From the NCBI RefSeq assembly GCF_003601925.1, contig NZ_QZWH01000001.1:62001-126000 (forward strand): a DNA stretch of 64,000 bases. The letters run 5' to 3'. The DNA comes from Buttiauxella izardii (GTDB taxonomy: Bacteria; Pseudomonadota; Gammaproteobacteria; Enterobacterales; Enterobacteriaceae). Positions 1 to 9,443 of the stretch are shown here, piece by piece. The position numbers were made by a program, and so were the translations under genes. Below the pieces are notes generated by a model. That model searched no databases. It had not been told where the DNA came from and saw only the letters and a program-made list of their open reading frames with translations. Position 1 is the first letter of the stretch. Every line of letters starts with the position of its first letter.

Positions 1-746
1 ACGTTGGGTTTGATGTCCGGCACTAAATTGCTGTCGCTTTCCACGCTCTGGTCGTAAATAGCGCGGCCAATACTTTGCACTTTTCCGCTTAACGGAACAT
101 GGCCGCTATATAAAACGATTTGCGCCGCATTACCGGGCTGAATATGGCGAAGTTTGGTTTCTTCAAAATAACCGACGACATAAAAAGAGTGACTATCAAC
201 CAGCGCAAATACCGGCTGCCCGGAGGTGGCATAGTTCCCGGTGCGCGTTGAAAGATTCGTCACCCAGCCATCAACCGGGGCGGTAACCGTGGTTTGGGTA
301 ATCTGCCATCTTGCTTGTTCAAGCGTGGCTTCAGCGGCTTTCACTGCGGCCTGCGCGGCTTTGACATTAATATTGGCGGTATCCATATCTTCCGCAGAGA
401 TATAATTGCGTGGCAAATTCTTGCGGCGATTCGCTTCGTTGCTGGCTTTGCTAAGTTCAGATTGCGCCTGAGCAAGCTGCGCCTGCGCATTAAGCTCGGC
501 GATGTGGTACGGCGTAACATCAATGGTGAATAAAGTGGTGCCCGCTTTTACGAACTGGTTATCTTCAATATTGAGCTGGGTGATGGTTCCTGATACTTGC
601 GGCGTGATGCTGACTTGCTCTGCGCGAACCTTCCCGTCTCGCGTCCAGGGCGATTGCATGTAATAATTCCATAACAACCAGCCAACAATGATGGCTACGG
701 CGAAAATCAGTAACGTGGAAAAGTACTTTATTGTTTTCATATTCAT
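1..746 (-). CDS. ydhJ: YdhJ, HlyD-family periplasmic adaptor (partial)
   Basis: The gene runs off the left edge, so the C-terminal part is missing. Reading back from the ATG at 746 gives a short cytoplasmic tail, one N-terminal membrane anchor (about residues 6-25, rich in L/I/V/A) followed by WNYYMQSPWTRDGKVRAE and the biotinyl-lipoyl-like segment SITPQVSGTITQLNIEDNQFVKAG that marks membrane-fusion proteins of the HlyD/EmrA type. A coiled-coil hairpin rich in A, Q and E follows. It would link an inner-membrane pump to the outer membrane. It lies 3 bp after ydhI in the same direction, matching the E. coli ydhIJK order; ydhK is expected outside the window. The ATG at 740 is an alternative start. 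Confidence 0.9.
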   Translation of the reverse strand, partial: MNMKTIKYFSTLLIFAVAIIVGWLLWNYYMQSPWTRDGKVRAEQVSITPQVSGTITQLNIEDNQFVKAGTTLFTIDVTPYHIAELNAQAQLAQAQSELSKASNEANRRKNLPRNYISAEDMDTANINVKAAQAAVKAAEATLEQARWQITQTTVTAPVDGWVTNLSTRTGNYATSGQPVFALVDSHSFYVVGYFEETKLRHIQPGNAAQIVLYSGHVPLSGKVQSIGRAIYDQSVESDSNLVPDIKPN

Positions 747-749
747 GCT

Positions 750-986
750 TTACCACACCACCAGAATCACAAGGCCCGCACTGACAGACAGCGAGAATAA
801 CGACAAATCCATTAATGTCGGATGCCAGATCTCGCCGGAATACATCCAGTCACGCAACAAATGATGCAGGATGAGCCAGATAAAAAAGCCGACCATAACC
901 GCTTTAAAAAGAGGGGGGAAATAGATAGATGCACCGACAATCAGGTCCTGAAGAGGAAGGCCTGAATTTATAAAATTGAAACTCAC
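750..986 (-). CDS. ydhI: YdhI, small DUF1656 inner-membrane protein
   Basis: 78 residues with two hydrophobic segments (about 23-45 and 58-76) separated by a short polar loop containing the [13 protein letters not shown] stretch. Length and sequence match E. coli YdhI of the DUF1656 family, whose members accompany HlyD-type adaptors and aromatic-acid efflux pumps. It is the first gene of a ydhI-ydhJ operon divergent from slyA; the 176 bp between the two start regions must hold both promoters. Its molecular function is unknown; co-occurrence suggests an accessory part of the efflux system. Confidence 0.88.
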   Translation of the reverse strand: MSFNFINSGLPLQDLIVGASIYFPPLFKAVMVGFFIWLILHHLLRDWMYSGEIWHPTLMDLSLFSLSVSAGLVILVVW

Positions 987-1131
987 GTCAGATAATCCTT
1001 TAAAATTCCGGGGGGTGACTGCCGTTTCCCCTGACTTAGATGTAAACTAAAATTATAGCTGGTTGCATAACATCAGCAAAAATAAGGATTTTGTTTTTTC
1101 AATTAAAGCCTGCACAGTAGTTTAAAATCAG

Positions 1132-1152
1132 TATAATATGTTAGCAAGCTAA
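1132..1152 (+). promoter_or_regulatory. slyA promoter -10 with SlyA-type operator
   Basis: A perfect TATAAT (1132-1137) is followed 3 bp later by TTAGCAAGCTAA (1141-1152), a perfect 12-bp palindrome identical to the published SlyA consensus as I recall it. The operator lies just downstream of the -10 hexamer and ahead of the ribosome-binding site, the position expected for negative autoregulation by SlyA. No convincing -35 is visible. Confidence 0.75.
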
Positions 1153-1168
1153 TTATAAGGAGATGAAA

Positions 1169-1603
1169 TTGGAATCGCCATTAGGATCAGATCTGGCACG
1201 GTTGGTGCGCATTTGGCGTGCTCTGATTGACCATCGCCTGAAACCTCTTGAATTGACACAGACACATTGGGTAACGCTGCACAATATTCATCAGTTGCCG
1301 CCCGAACAGTCACAAATTCAGCTGGCCAAAGCGATCGGCATCGAGCAACCGTCATTGGTCAGAACACTTGATCAACTCGAAGAGAAAGGCCTTATTTCTC
1401 GTCAGACTTGTGCGAATGACCGCCGCGCGAAGCGCATTAAGCTCACTGAGCGGGCCGATCCCATCATCACTGAGATGGAAACGGTGATTAAGAAGACTCG
1501 CGAAGAGATTTTATTGGGTATCAGCGCTGAAGAGCAAACACTGCTGCTTAACCTGATAAACCGGCTGGAAAAAAACATCGTTGATTTGCAAACGAAAGAA
1601 TAA
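1169..1603 (+). CDS. slyA: Transcriptional regulator SlyA (MarR family)
   Basis: A winged-helix dimer of the MarR family that counteracts H-NS silencing and controls envelope and virulence genes. The sequence begins [30 protein letters not shown], with the wing around residues 80-95 ([12 protein letters not shown]), and is almost identical to E. coli SlyA. I start it at TTG 1169 because GGAG (1159-1162) is 6 nt upstream of that codon but directly abuts the in-frame ATG at 1163; 144 residues is also the E. coli length, and E. coli slyA is annotated with TTG. It is divergent from ydhI and convergent with slyB, from which a bidirectional terminator separates it. Confidence 0.95.
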   Translation: MESPLGSDLARLVRIWRALIDHRLKPLELTQTHWVTLHNIHQLPPEQSQIQLAKAIGIEQPSLVRTLDQLEEKGLISRQTCANDRRAKRIKLTERADPIITEMETVIKKTREEILLGISAEEQTLLLNLINRLEKNIVDLQTKE

Positions 1604-1613
1604 TGTGTTTATC

Positions 1614-1641
1614 GAAAGCCTCGCCTTGCAGCGAGGCTTTC
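1614..1641. terminator. Bidirectional terminator between slyA and slyB
   Basis: Perfect 11-bp inverted repeat GAAAGCCTCGC (1614-1624) / GCGAGGCTTTC (1631-1641) with a 6-nt loop, between the convergent slyA and slyB genes. The U-tract on either side is short. Confidence 0.75.
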
Positions 1642-1659
1642 TGCTTTCTGGGGCACTAA

Positions 1660-2127
1660 TTAGTTCGGTGAAACGGTAGTCTGGCTACCATTGCTGGCGA
1701 TTCTCACGCGTTGGCCCGCAGAGAATTTAGTATCGCCTTGTTTTTGCACGACCAGAATAGTGTTGCCGTCATCTTTACGGATTTCCAGCTCAACACCTTG
1801 AGTTTTGTTCATTGCACCCTGAACACTCTGGCCTGCCACGCCACCTGCTACAGCACCCGCAGCCGTTGCCAGTGAACGACCGGTACCGCCGCCGACGGTG
1901 TTACCCAGGAAACCACCCAGTACAGCACCGCCAATCGCACCCATCACGTTGGAATCATTGCCAGCCTGAATCTGAACAGGACGTGCAGAAACCAATGTAC
2001 CGTACGTGACGCTTTGCACTTGTTTGGCATCAGAGGCGCTGTAAACGTCACCGGAAAGTGAACTGGTGTTGCTGCAACCAGCCAAAGTTAACCCAACTAA
2101 TGTTACTGCCAGTACACGTGAAATCAT
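1660..2127 (-). CDS. slyB: Outer-membrane lipoprotein SlyB
   Basis: 155 residues with a lipoprotein signal peptide ending LAGC (lipidated Cys at 18), followed by a glycine-zipper region (about residues 62-100: GAIGGAVLGGFLGNTVGGG) typical of 17 kDa surface-antigen-like proteins. E. coli SlyB has the same length and is a PhoP-controlled lipoprotein that stabilises outer-membrane proteins under envelope stress. A PhoP box with a correctly spaced -10 lies upstream. A second glycine-zipper protein with a similar C-terminal half is encoded at 51134-51562. Confidence 0.95.
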   Translation of the reverse strand: MISRVLAVTLVGLTLAGCSNTSSLSGDVYSASDAKQVQSVTYGTLVSARPVQIQAGNDSNVMGAIGGAVLGGFLGNTVGGGTGRSLATAAGAVAGGVAGQSVQGAMNKTQGVELEIRKDDGNTILVVQKQGDTKFSAGQRVRIASNGSQTTVSPN

Positions 2128-2236
2128 TTTTGATTCTCCTGAACACCTGAAACGCCCAACTGAGCATCCTTCATGGCTAAATTATATGGTATTTAGGTGC
2201 TGAATTTAAGATTAGTTCAGACGCATTATGGCATTG

Positions 2237-2271
2237 ATACTAAAAAAAGGGTTATTAACCGTACTTAAACC
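2237..2271 (-). promoter_or_regulatory. PhoP box and -10 of the slyB promoter
   Basis: On the minus strand GGTTTA-N5-GGTTAA (2271 to 2255) matches the PhoP direct repeat (T/G)GTTTA-N5-(T/G)GTTTA in 11 of 12 positions. Exactly 12 nt downstream is TAGTAT (2242-2237), the spacing typical of class I PhoP promoters. It faces slyB, a known PhoP target in E. coli and Salmonella. Confidence 0.8.
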
Positions 2272-2413
2272 ATTTGTATATTCATGGTGTGAATTTGAAT
2301 GAGTGCTGATTAAGGGCGCATTGTTGTTAAAAATTGTTAATGAATCATCGTATTGAGTGCTAGTTTATGGTGGAGTTAATCCCCCCAATTTGGCGAGTTT
2401 AAAGGAGTAACAG

Positions 2414-3538
2414 ATGAAATCAGGGCGTTATATCGGCGTGATGTCAGGCACTAGTCTGGACGGTATAGATGTTGTTCTGGCAGCGATTGATGAGCATCTG
2501 GTTGCGCAACAGGCGAGTTACAGCCATCCCATTCCTTTAGATATCAAAAATGCCATTCTGGCTATTTGCCAGGGGCAGCAGCTCACACTTTCGCAACTCG
2601 GGCAGCTCGATAATCGGTTAGGCAAATTATTCGCCGAAGCCGTACAAATATTGATGGATAAGCAGGGGCTGACCTTTTCGGACGTCACCGCCATTGGTTG
2701 CCACGGGCAAACCGTCTGGCATGAACCGCAAGGTGAAGCGCCGCACACCCTGCAAATTGGTGATAACAACCAGATTGTTGCGCGCACCGGTGTGACGGTT
2801 GTCGGAGATTTCCGCCGTCGCGATATGGCGCTCGGTGGGCAAGGTGCGCCCCTTGTTCCTGCCTTCCATCACGCGTTGTTAGCGCATCCTTCTGAACATC
2901 GCATGGTGCTCAACATTGGCGGCATCGCCAATCTTTCATTGCTGATTCCGGGGCATCCGGTGCGCGGTTTTGATACCGGCCCAGGCAATATGCTGATTGA
3001 CGCGTGGATCTGGCGTCAACGTGGCAAAGCGTATGACAAAGACGCGGAATGGGCGAGCAGTGGCAAGGTCATTATTCCTTTATTACAGCAAATGCTGAGT
3101 GACCCGTATTTCGCCATGCCAGCGCCGAAAAGCACCGGTCGGGAATATTTCAATTACGGCTGGCTTGAGCGGCAGTTGGCGGCATATCCTGGGCTTGCCG
3201 GGGAAGATGTCCAGGCAACACTGACAGAACTCACAGCCGTTACTATTTCGGAGCAAGTGTTATTAAGCGGTGGCTGTGAACGCCTGATGGTATGCGGCGG
3301 CGGCAGTCGTAATCCACTTCTTATGGCGCGTTTAGGTGGTTTGCTGCCAGGTATCGAAGTGACCACCACGGATGAGGCTGGAATCAGCGGCGACGATATG
3401 GAAGCGCTGGCCTTTGCATGGCTTGCTTATCGCACATTATCGGGCCTGCCGGGTAATTTGCCTTCTGTTACGGGCGCATCTGCAGCCAGCGTCATCGGCG
3501 CAATATTTCCCGCCAACCCGCTACATAATATTCCCTAA
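2414..3538 (+). CDS. anmK: Anhydro-N-acetylmuramic acid kinase AnmK
   Basis: 374 residues. Phosphorylates and opens 1,6-anhydro-MurNAc to MurNAc-6-phosphate with ATP in cytoplasmic peptidoglycan recycling. The N-terminus carries the family signature [12 protein letters not shown] (residues 8-19); [11 protein letters not shown] (about 95-105), [12 protein letters not shown] and the phosphate-binding [14 protein letters not shown] follow, all in the order found in the AnmK branch of the actin-like ATPase fold. The start is preceded by AAAGGAG 6 nt upstream. It is divergent from slyB and followed by mliC. Confidence 0.95.
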   Translation: MKSGRYIGVMSGTSLDGIDVVLAAIDEHLVAQQASYSHPIPLDIKNAILAICQGQQLTLSQLGQLDNRLGKLFAEAVQILMDKQGLTFSDVTAIGCHGQTVWHEPQGEAPHTLQIGDNNQIVARTGVTVVGDFRRRDMALGGQGAPLVPAFHHALLAHPSEHRMVLNIGGIANLSLLIPGHPVRGFDTGPGNMLIDAWIWRQRGKAYDKDAEWASSGKVIIPLLQQMLSDPYFAMPAPKSTGREYFNYGWLERQLAAYPGLAGEDVQATLTELTAVTISEQVLLSGGCERLMVCGGGSRNPLLMARLGGLLPGIEVTTTDEAGISGDDMEALAFAWLAYRTLSGLPGNLPSVTGASAASVIGAIFPANPLHNIP

Positions 3539-3590
3539 ATAATCAGAGTTAACTGAAATTCAGCACAGCACTAAATCTCTAAACTGAAGT

Positions 3591-3617
3591 AAAGGGGGAG
3601 GTTAAGCTCTCCCCTTT
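3591..3617 (+). terminator. Hairpin between anmK and mliC
   Basis: AAAGGGGGAG (3591-3600) pairs with CTC-T-CCCCTTT (3607-3617) across a 6-nt loop with one bulged T. Only a short T run follows, so it may be a terminator for anmK or a partial attenuator. Confidence 0.55.
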
Positions 3618-3649
3618 ATAAGAAATTATAAGAACTTCAGGACATGCAG

Positions 3650-3973
3650 ATGAAAAAACTACTGATTGCCACGATTCCTTTCATGCTTGCCGGATGCAGC
3701 TACTACAACAGTTTTGTGGAACGTATGCATACCGATACCCTTCAATATCAGTGCGAAGAAAAGCCGCTTACCGTAAAGCTCAATAACGAAAAACAGATGG
3801 TTAACTTTGTCTACGACAATGAATACCTGTCTCTGACCCAGGGTCTATCTGCCTCGGGCACACGTTATACCGACGGGGTGTATGTGTTCTGGTCGAAAGG
3901 CGATACCGCAACGGTGTACCGCAAAGACACGGTCGTGCTGGATAACTGCCAGTTACAAAACCCTAAACGTTGA
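3650..3973 (+). CDS. mliC: Membrane-bound C-type lysozyme inhibitor MliC
   Basis: 107 residues from ATG 3650; AGGA at 3639-3642 lies 7 nt upstream, while the alternative ATG at 3644 is too close to it. A lipoprotein signal ends LAGC (Cys16). The mature part has the MliC fold motifs: [14 protein letters not shown], the conserved [19 protein letters not shown] loop that inserts into the lysozyme active site, and a C-terminal CQLQNP that pairs with the first Cys. The protein protects the cell wall from vertebrate c-type lysozyme. It was formerly called ydhA and has the same neighbours as in E. coli. An ERIC element begins within its stop codon. Confidence 0.93.
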   Translation: MKKLLIATIPFMLAGCSYYNSFVERMHTDTLQYQCEEKPLTVKLNNEKQMVNFVYDNEYLSLTQGLSASGTRYTDGVYVFWSKGDTATVYRKDTVVLDNCQLQNPKR

Positions 3974-4096
3974 TACTCTTCATACTTCAAGTTGCAGGGG
4001 CGTTGGCTGCGCTTACTCACCCCAGTCACTTACTCAAGTAAGCTCCTGGGGCCTCGTTCGTTTGCCGCCTGCCTGCAACCTGAATTATTTTGAGTA
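3973..4096 (+). repeat. ERIC element, copy 1
   Basis: About 124 bp, starting ATACTC and ending GAGTA, with the diagnostic core CACCCCAGTCACTTACT / AGTAAGCTCCTGGGG that defines ERIC (IRU) sequences. The ends and internal blocks are complementary, so a transcript would fold into a long hairpin. It starts at the last base of the mliC stop codon and lies 60 bp before pdxH in the same direction. Confidence 0.92.
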
Positions 4097-4155
4097 GAGA
4101 TTTTTGAGGGTGGAGCGCACAATAGCTCCACCTGAAGATAGCCTGACGTAAAGCC

Positions 4156-4812
4156 ATGTCTGACAACGACTCTTTGCAACAAATTGCGCATTTGCGCCGC
4201 GAATACACTAAAGGTGGTTTGCGCCGTAATGATCTTACCGAACAACCTCTGCCTTTGTTTGAGCGCTGGTTAGCTCAGGCATGCGATGCAAAACTTGCCG
4301 ATCCGACCGCCATGGTCGTAGCGACCGTTGATGAAAACGGCCAGCCGTATCAGCGCATTGTTTTGCTTAAGCACTTCGATGAACGCGGTCTGGTGTTTTA
4401 CACCAACCTCGGTTCTCGCAAAGCGCACCATCTGGAAAATAACCCGCGAATTAGCCTGCATTTCCCATGGCATATGCTTGATCGCCAGGTGATGGTGCAA
4501 GGAACGGCGGAGCGTTTATCCACCCTCGAAGTGATGAAATATTTCCACAGTCGTCCGCGTGACAGCCAGATTGGCGCCTGGGTTTCAAAACAATCCAGCC
4601 GTATATCCGCGCGCGGGATTCTGGAAAGCAAATTCCTCGAACTGAAACAGAAATTCCAGCAAGGCGAAATTCCGTTACCAAGTTTCTGGGGCGGTTATCG
4701 GGTAACAATTGAGCAAATGGAATTCTGGCAGGGCGGTGAACATCGTCTGCACGATCGTTTTTTATACCAGCGTGATGGCAGTGCCTGGAAAATAGACCGC
4801 CTGGCCCCATAA
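4156..4812 (+). CDS. pdxH: Pyridoxine 5'-phosphate oxidase PdxH
   Basis: 218 residues, the E. coli length. FMN-dependent oxidation of pyridoxine or pyridoxamine 5'-phosphate to pyridoxal 5'-phosphate, in the cytoplasm. Visible motifs: [12 protein letters not shown] at the N-terminus (substrate lid), the FMN-binding [23 protein letters not shown] region split by short loops (about 57-80), and the C-terminal signature [13 protein letters not shown] (about 194-206). It precedes tyrS and pdxY; in E. coli the three form a transcription unit that couples vitamin B6 supply with tyrosyl-tRNA synthesis. Confidence 0.96.
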   Translation: MSDNDSLQQIAHLRREYTKGGLRRNDLTEQPLPLFERWLAQACDAKLADPTAMVVATVDENGQPYQRIVLLKHFDERGLVFYTNLGSRKAHHLENNPRISLHFPWHMLDRQVMVQGTAERLSTLEVMKYFHSRPRDSQIGAWVSKQSSRISARGILESKFLELKQKFQQGEIPLPSFWGGYRVTIEQMEFWQGGEHRLHDRFLYQRDGSAWKIDRLAP

Positions 4813-4832
4813 CATCGGGAATTTGTTGTGTT

Positions 4833-4861
4833 AAGCGCTGGCACTCCTGCTGTTGGCGCTT
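4833..4861 (+). terminator. Weak hairpin after pdxH
   Basis: AAGCGC (4833-4838) and GCGCTT (4856-4861) can pair across a 17-nt loop, followed by TATTC. Short stem and long loop, so it is at most a partial terminator before tyrS. Confidence 0.35.
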
Positions 4862-4954
4862 TATTCTATGTCCCCTAAGAAATTAACTCTTTTCGCCACC
4901 AGGCGGAAAACCGTGTACCGGTAAAGGTGCAGTCGTATATAGATGGAGAATTTG

Positions 4955-6229
4955 ATGGCGAGCATCAATCTAATTAAACAATTGCAAGAGCGGGGCTTAG
5001 TCGCCCAGGTAACGGATGAAGAAGCGTTAGCACAGCGACTGGCGCAAGGGCCAATTGCTCTGTATTGCGGCTTTGATCCTACCGCTGACAGCTTGCATTT
5101 GGGCCATCTGGTTCCACTGCTGTGCCTGAAACGCTTCCAGGAAGCGGGTCACAAACCGGTTGCGCTGGTGGGTGGTGCAACAGGCCTGATTGGCGATCCA
5201 AGCTTTAAAGCTTCTGAGCGCAAACTGAATACCGAAGACACCGTGCAAGAGTGGGTGGAAAAAATCCGCCGCCAGGTCGCACCGTTCCTCGATTTCGACT
5301 GTGGTGAAAACTCCGCCATTGCCGCCAATAACTACGACTGGTTTGGCGGAATGAACGTTCTGACTTTCCTGCGTGATATCGGCAAGCACTTCTCTGTTAA
5401 CCAGATGATTAACAAAGAAGCCGTGAAGCAGCGTCTGAATCGCGATGATGTCGGTATCTCCTTTACTGAATTTTCCTACAACCTGCTGCAAGGTTATGAC
5501 TTCGCCTGCCTGAATAAACTGCATGGCGTGGTGCTGCAAATTGGCGGTTCCGATCAGTGGGGTAACATCACCTCTGGTATCGACTTGACCCGTCGTCTGC
5601 ACCAGCAGCAAGCATTTGGTTTGACTGTTCCGTTGATCACTAAATCTGACGGCACCAAATTCGGTAAAACCGAAGGCGGCGCAGTCTGGCTTGATCCGAA
5701 GAAAACCAGCCCGTACAAGTTCTACCAGTTCTGGATTAACACCGCCGACTCCGACGTTTACCGCTTCCTGAAGTTCTTCACCTTCATGAGCCTTGAAGAA
5801 ATCGACGCGCTGGAAGAAGAAGACAAAAACAGCGGTGCGGCTCCGCGTGCGCAATATGTGCTGGCAGAGCAGGTGACTCGTCTGGTTCACGGCGAAGAAG
5901 GCCTTGAAGCCGCTAAACGTATTACCAGCAGCCTGTTTAACGGCAACCTGAGCGATTTGACTGAAGCTGACCTTGAGCAACTGGCTCAGGACGGTGTGCC
6001 GATGGTTGAAATGGAACGTGGCGCGGATTTACAACAAGCGCTGGTTGATTCCGAACTGCAGCCGTCTCGTGGTCAGGCGCGTAAAACCATCGCGCAGAAT
6101 GCGATTACCATTAACGGTGAGAAGCAGTCCGACCCGGAATACACCTTTGCTGATAGCGATATTCTGTTCAATCGCTACACCTTGCTGCGCCGGGGTAAGA
6201 AAAATTACTGCCTCGTTTGCTGGAAGTAA
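4955..6229 (+). CDS. tyrS: Tyrosyl-tRNA synthetase TyrS
   Basis: 424 residues from ATG 4955 ([10 protein letters not shown], as in E. coli TyrS). GGAG at 4945-4948 sits 6 nt before this codon and overlaps the in-frame upstream ATG at 4943, which is therefore not the start. A class I synthetase: HIGH-type motif HLGH in [14 protein letters not shown] (residues about 37-50), KMSKS-type motif KFGKT (about 230-234) and a C-terminal S4-like RNA-binding domain ([13 protein letters not shown] onward). It charges tRNA-Tyr in the cytoplasm. Flanked by pdxH and pdxY with a good terminator after it. Confidence 0.97.
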   Translation: MASINLIKQLQERGLVAQVTDEEALAQRLAQGPIALYCGFDPTADSLHLGHLVPLLCLKRFQEAGHKPVALVGGATGLIGDPSFKASERKLNTEDTVQEWVEKIRRQVAPFLDFDCGENSAIAANNYDWFGGMNVLTFLRDIGKHFSVNQMINKEAVKQRLNRDDVGISFTEFSYNLLQGYDFACLNKLHGVVLQIGGSDQWGNITSGIDLTRRLHQQQAFGLTVPLITKSDGTKFGKTEGGAVWLDPKKTSPYKFYQFWINTADSDVYRFLKFFTFMSLEEIDALEEEDKNSGAAPRAQYVLAEQVTRLVHGEEGLEAAKRITSSLFNGNLSDLTEADLEQLAQDGVPMVEMERGADLQQALVDSELQPSRGQARKTIAQNAITINGEKQSDPEYTFADSDILFNRYTLLRRGKKNYCLVCWK

Positions 6230-6243
6230 TTAAGAAAGACCAG

Positions 6244-6274
6244 AAGGGCGTGGGAAACCACGCCCTTTATTTTT
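6244..6274 (+). terminator. Rho-independent terminator of tyrS
   Basis: Perfect 10-bp stem AAGGGCGTGG (6244-6253) / CCACGCCCTT (6258-6267) with a GAAA tetraloop and a following TATTTTT tract. pdxY begins 34 bp later, so it may be partly read through. Confidence 0.88.
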
Positions 6275-6307
6275 GCGATATGTTCCCAGAGTAGCCCGAG
6301 TAGAGAG

Positions 6308-7168
6308 ATGAAAAACATTCTTGCCATCCAGTCCCATGTGGTTTTTGGTCATGCCGGTAATAGTGCTGCTGAATTCCCGATGCGCCGCCTGGGCGCCAAC
6401 GTGTGGCCGTTGAACACAGTGCAGTTCTCCAACCATACCCAATACGGAAAATGGACAGGCAGTGTAATGCCTGCCAGCCATCTCAGTGAGATTGTGCAGG
6501 GAATCGCTGACATCGGTCAGTTGCAGCGTTGTGATGCGGTACTCAGCGGATATCTTGGCTCTGCAGAGCAGGGTGAACATATTCTTTCTATCGTGCGCAA
6601 AGTGAAAGAAGCCAATCCGCAGGCGAAGTATTTCTGTGATCCGGTAATGGGCCATCCTGAAAAGGGTTGCATCGTGGCTCCGGGCGTTGCTGAATTTCAT
6701 ACGCGCTATGCGATGCCCGCCAGCGATATCATCGCGCCAAATCTGATTGAGCTGGAAATTCTCAGCGGCCATGCGGTGAATACCGTAGAAGAAGCGGTTG
6801 CTACCGCGCGTGAACTCATCGCGAAAGGCCCGCAAATCGTGCTGGTGAAACACCTTGCGCGCGCGGCATATCAGCAGGATCGCTTTGAAATGCTGTTAGT
6901 CACAGCAGACGAAGCCTGGCATATCCATCGCCCGCTGGTAGACTTTGGCGATCGCCAACCGGTTGGCGTGGGCGATGTGACCAGCGGTTTACTGTTGGTG
7001 AAATTGTTGCAGGGCGCAACGCTTCGCGAAGCATTGGAGCATGTCACCGCTGCGGTTTACGACGTGATGGTCGTGACGAAGAAAATGGAAGAGTACGAAC
7101 TGCAACTGGTTGCAGCCCAGGAAGGGATTGCCAAACCAGAGCACTACTTCACTGCGGTGAAACTGTAA
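6308..7168 (+). CDS. pdxY: Pyridoxal kinase PdxY
   Basis: 286 residues, ribokinase-like fold. Phosphorylates pyridoxal in the vitamin B6 salvage pathway. The N-terminus [25 protein letters not shown] is the substrate-binding start typical of PdxY/PdxK, and the C-terminal [17 protein letters not shown] (about residues 217-233) is the ribokinase ATP-binding/catalytic segment with the catalytic Asp in GVGDVTSG. Downstream of tyrS, as in E. coli, and convergent with gstA. Confidence 0.95.
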   Translation: MKNILAIQSHVVFGHAGNSAAEFPMRRLGANVWPLNTVQFSNHTQYGKWTGSVMPASHLSEIVQGIADIGQLQRCDAVLSGYLGSAEQGEHILSIVRKVKEANPQAKYFCDPVMGHPEKGCIVAPGVAEFHTRYAMPASDIIAPNLIELEILSGHAVNTVEEAVATARELIAKGPQIVLVKHLARAAYQQDRFEMLLVTADEAWHIHRPLVDFGDRQPVGVGDVTSGLLLVKLLQGATLREALEHVTAAVYDVMVVTKKMEEYELQLVAAQEGIAKPEHYFTAVKL

Positions 7169-7176
7169 TAAAAAAA

Positions 7177-7203
7177 GGCGGATAGCGCTTAAGCTCATCC
7201 GCC
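7177..7203. terminator. Bidirectional terminator between pdxY and gstA
   Basis: GGCGGAT (7177-7183) / ATCCGCC (7197-7203) flanked by AAAAAAA on the left and TATTA on the right, between convergent genes. The A-tract gives the U-run for the gstA transcript. Confidence 0.75.
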
Positions 7204-7223
7204 ATTATTAAAACAATAACGCG

Positions 7224-7826
7224 TTAAATCCCTTCAGCTGTTAAAGCCGCCGCGACTGCCGGACGCGCTTTCATACGTTCCATAAACGCATCAATATTGC
7301 TTAGCCCTTCCAGATTGAGTTTCAGCGCCTGCGCCCAACGCAGCACGGTGAACAGATACGCATCCGCCACGCTAAAACGCAAACCCATCAGCCACTGTTT
7401 GTCATTCAGCTCTTCATTGACGTACTTGAATTTCTTCTCAAGTGCTGCGCGAGTGAGGGTTTTGAAATCTTCTGGCGTTGCCGGGTTAAACAGTGGGGAG
7501 AAACCTTTATGCAGTTCTGTCGCGATGTAGTTCAGCCACTCAAGCGTGTGGTAGCGCGTCATGCTGCCTGATGGCGCGAGCAACTGACGGTCAGGCACTT
7601 TATCTGCCAGATACTGCACAATCGCCACACCTTCGGTGAGCAGTGAGCCGTCATCCATCAGTAGTGCAGGAACCTGGCCTTTGGCGTTGACCTCAAGATA
7701 ATCGCCGCCGTCTTCGGTTTTCTTCGCCGCTAAATCGACTTTAACCAAAGAGAAATCAATACCGGTTTCACGCAGGATAATATGTGGGGAGAGGGAACAG
7801 GCACCAGCTTTATAATACAGTTTCAT
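7224..7826 (-). CDS. gstA: Glutathione S-transferase GstA
   Basis: 200 residues; N-terminal thioredoxin-like domain followed by an all-helical domain. [16 protein letters not shown] contains the Cys10 that characterises beta-class bacterial GSTs, and HKGFSPLF (about residues 106-113) contains the partner His. [15 protein letters not shown] holds the glutathione-binding E-(S/G) motif. It conjugates glutathione to electrophiles or acts in peroxide defence in the cytoplasm. Same position relative to pdxY and dtpA as in E. coli. Confidence 0.94.
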   Translation of the reverse strand: MKLYYKAGACSLSPHIILRETGIDFSLVKVDLAAKKTEDGGDYLEVNAKGQVPALLMDDGSLLTEGVAIVQYLADKVPDRQLLAPSGSMTRYHTLEWLNYIATELHKGFSPLFNPATPEDFKTLTRAALEKKFKYVNEELNDKQWLMGLRFSVADAYLFTVLRWAQALKLNLEGLSNIDAFMERMKARPAVAAALTAEGI

Positions 7827-7879
7827 TACTGAACTCCTATGGGGCGCTAAGATACCCTATGTTAGTGCGCATACGGGCA

Positions 7880-7913
7880 AAAAAAAAAGCCGTTAGCTGC
7901 GAAGCTAACGGCT
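7880..7913 (-). terminator. Rho-independent terminator of dtpA
   Basis: Perfect 11-bp stem AGCCGTTAGCT (7888-7898) / AGCTAACGGCT (7903-7913) with a 4-nt loop; on the minus strand it is followed by an 8-nt T tract (A tract at 7880-7887). Confidence 0.9.
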
Positions 7914-7937
7914 GAAAATATCTAGTTTCCCGCTACA

Positions 7938-9443
7938 TTACGCGGTAGCTGTTTCCTTAACGGACTCAGCTTTATCTTCACTCTGTGCCATACGGCTCAG
8001 TTTTGGTGCCGTGATCATCATCAGAACTGCAATGACAGCGGTAGCAATACCGATCTGCATGAATACGTGACCGTATACAGCCAGTGACTGCAATGGATCT
8101 GTCACGTTTTCTGGAACAGCCATCAGGTTAGCAACTTTACCCGCGATGATTGCAGCACCCGCGGTAGTCAGGAACCAGCTACCCATGATGAAGCCCATCA
8201 GACGCTGTGGAACCAGTTGTGCAACCATCGCCAGACCCAGACCGGAAATCATCAGCTCACCGATACTCTGCAGCGCGTAGCTCAGAATCAACCAGCTAAC
8301 AGAAACGATACCGGCATCAGACGCGAACTTAGCACCGACTGGCAGCACCAGGAACGCCAGTGAGCACAGAACCATACCGAAGGCGAATTTGTGTGGCATT
8401 GGGATGCGGTCGCCCATCTTGTTATAGATGGCCGCCAGAATCGGGCTACCAATCATAATCCAGAATGGGTTCAGTGCCTGGAACTGCTCTGGTTCAAACG
8501 CGATACCCAGAATCGAGTGCTCAACGTTACGAATAGCAAAGAAGTTCAGAGAGGTTGGCATTTGGCTATACAGCACAAAGAACACAATCGCTTCAACCAT
8601 CAGAATGAAGGCCACAATCATCTTACGACGTGCGCTGCCTTGCATTGCGAAGGTTTCTTTAGCAAAGATAACCACGATGCCCAGAGCAACGACGCCCAGA
8701 ACCATACGTGCGATACCCTGGTTGTGCAGCAACCAGGTCGCCGCAGTCACCAACACCAGCACACCAACAATTGTGGTCGCCAGTTTGCCGAAATGCACCG
8801 GCTGGAAGTCAGGTTTAGAACCGTGGTTTTTGACCCACTTCTTGCAGAACATAAAGTTCACGAGAGTGATCAGCATACCCACGAAGCTCAGGGAGAACGC
8901 AACGCTCCAGCCATACTTTGCTGCCAACCACGGCGTGGCAAGCATAGAGAAGAACGAACCGATGTTGATGGACATGTAGTACATAGTGAATGCACCGTCC
9001 AAACGTGGGTCGTCTTTATCATAGCAAGTAGAAAGCAGGGAAGATGGGTTAGCCTTAAACAGACCGTTACCCACGGCGATAGTCGCCATACCCATATACA
9101 CGATACCCACATCGTGACCCGAGTAAGCTACCAGCGCGTAACCGATAGCCAGCACTATTGTACCGAGCACAATGACACGTTTGGTGCCGAGAACTTTATC
9201 GCCCAACCAACCACCAATCGCAACCATTCCGTAGACCAGTGCGCTGAAGGAAGAGAACAGGGTGATGGAGTCAGCTTCGGACATACCCAGCATTTTGACC
9301 AGGTAAACGGCCATGATGCCTTGCAGGCCGTAGTAGCCAAAACGCTCCCATAATTCGATAGAGAAAATCAGGTAGAACGATTTAGGTTGTTTGAAAGCGT
9401 TCAGACTAACGCTTTCTGCTGGTTTTTTGTTTGCAGTCGACAC
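7938..9443 (-). CDS. dtpA: Di-/tripeptide proton symporter DtpA
   Basis: 501 residues with 14 predicted membrane segments of the POT/PTR family. The signature ExxERF appears as [10 protein letters not shown] (about residues 31-40), coupling proton and peptide movement. [12 protein letters not shown] marks the cytoplasmic loop between the two six-helix bundles. It imports di- and tripeptides across the inner membrane. Formerly tppB; E. coli dtpA responds to OmpR and osmolarity. A 615-bp gap precedes it, unusually long for this backbone. Confidence 0.95.
   Translation of the reverse strand: MSTANKKPAESVSLNAFKQPKSFYLIFSIELWERFGYYGLQGIMAVYLVKMLGMSEADSITLFSSFSALVYGMVAIGGWLGDKVLGTKRVIVLGTIVLAIGYALVAYSGHDVGIVYMGMATIAVGNGLFKANPSSLLSTCYDKDDPRLDGAFTMYYMSINIGSFFSMLATPWLAAKYGWSVAFSLSFVGMLITLVNFMFCKKWVKNHGSKPDFQPVHFGKLATTIVGVLVLVTAATWLLHNQGIARMVLGVVALGIVVIFAKETFAMQGSARRKMIVAFILMVEAIVFFVLYSQMPTSLNFFAIRNVEHSILGIAFEPEQFQALNPFWIMIGSPILAAIYNKMGDRIPMPHKFAFGMVLCSLAFLVLPVGAKFASDAGIVSVSWLILSYALQSIGELMISGLGLAMVAQLVPQRLMGFIMGSWFLTTAGAAIIAGKVANLMAVPENVTDPLQSLAVYGHVFMQIGIATAVIAVLMMITAPKLSRMAQSEDKAESVKETATA

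Noticed and set aside
5027-5980. 317-codon open frame on the minus strand
   Set aside because: Entirely antisense to tyrS, with a composition explained by the strongly biased codons of tyrS; no family resemblance.
8391-9353. 320-codon open frame on the plus strand, rich in His and Gln
   Set aside because: Antisense to dtpA; His/Gln richness is the complement of hydrophobic membrane codons.
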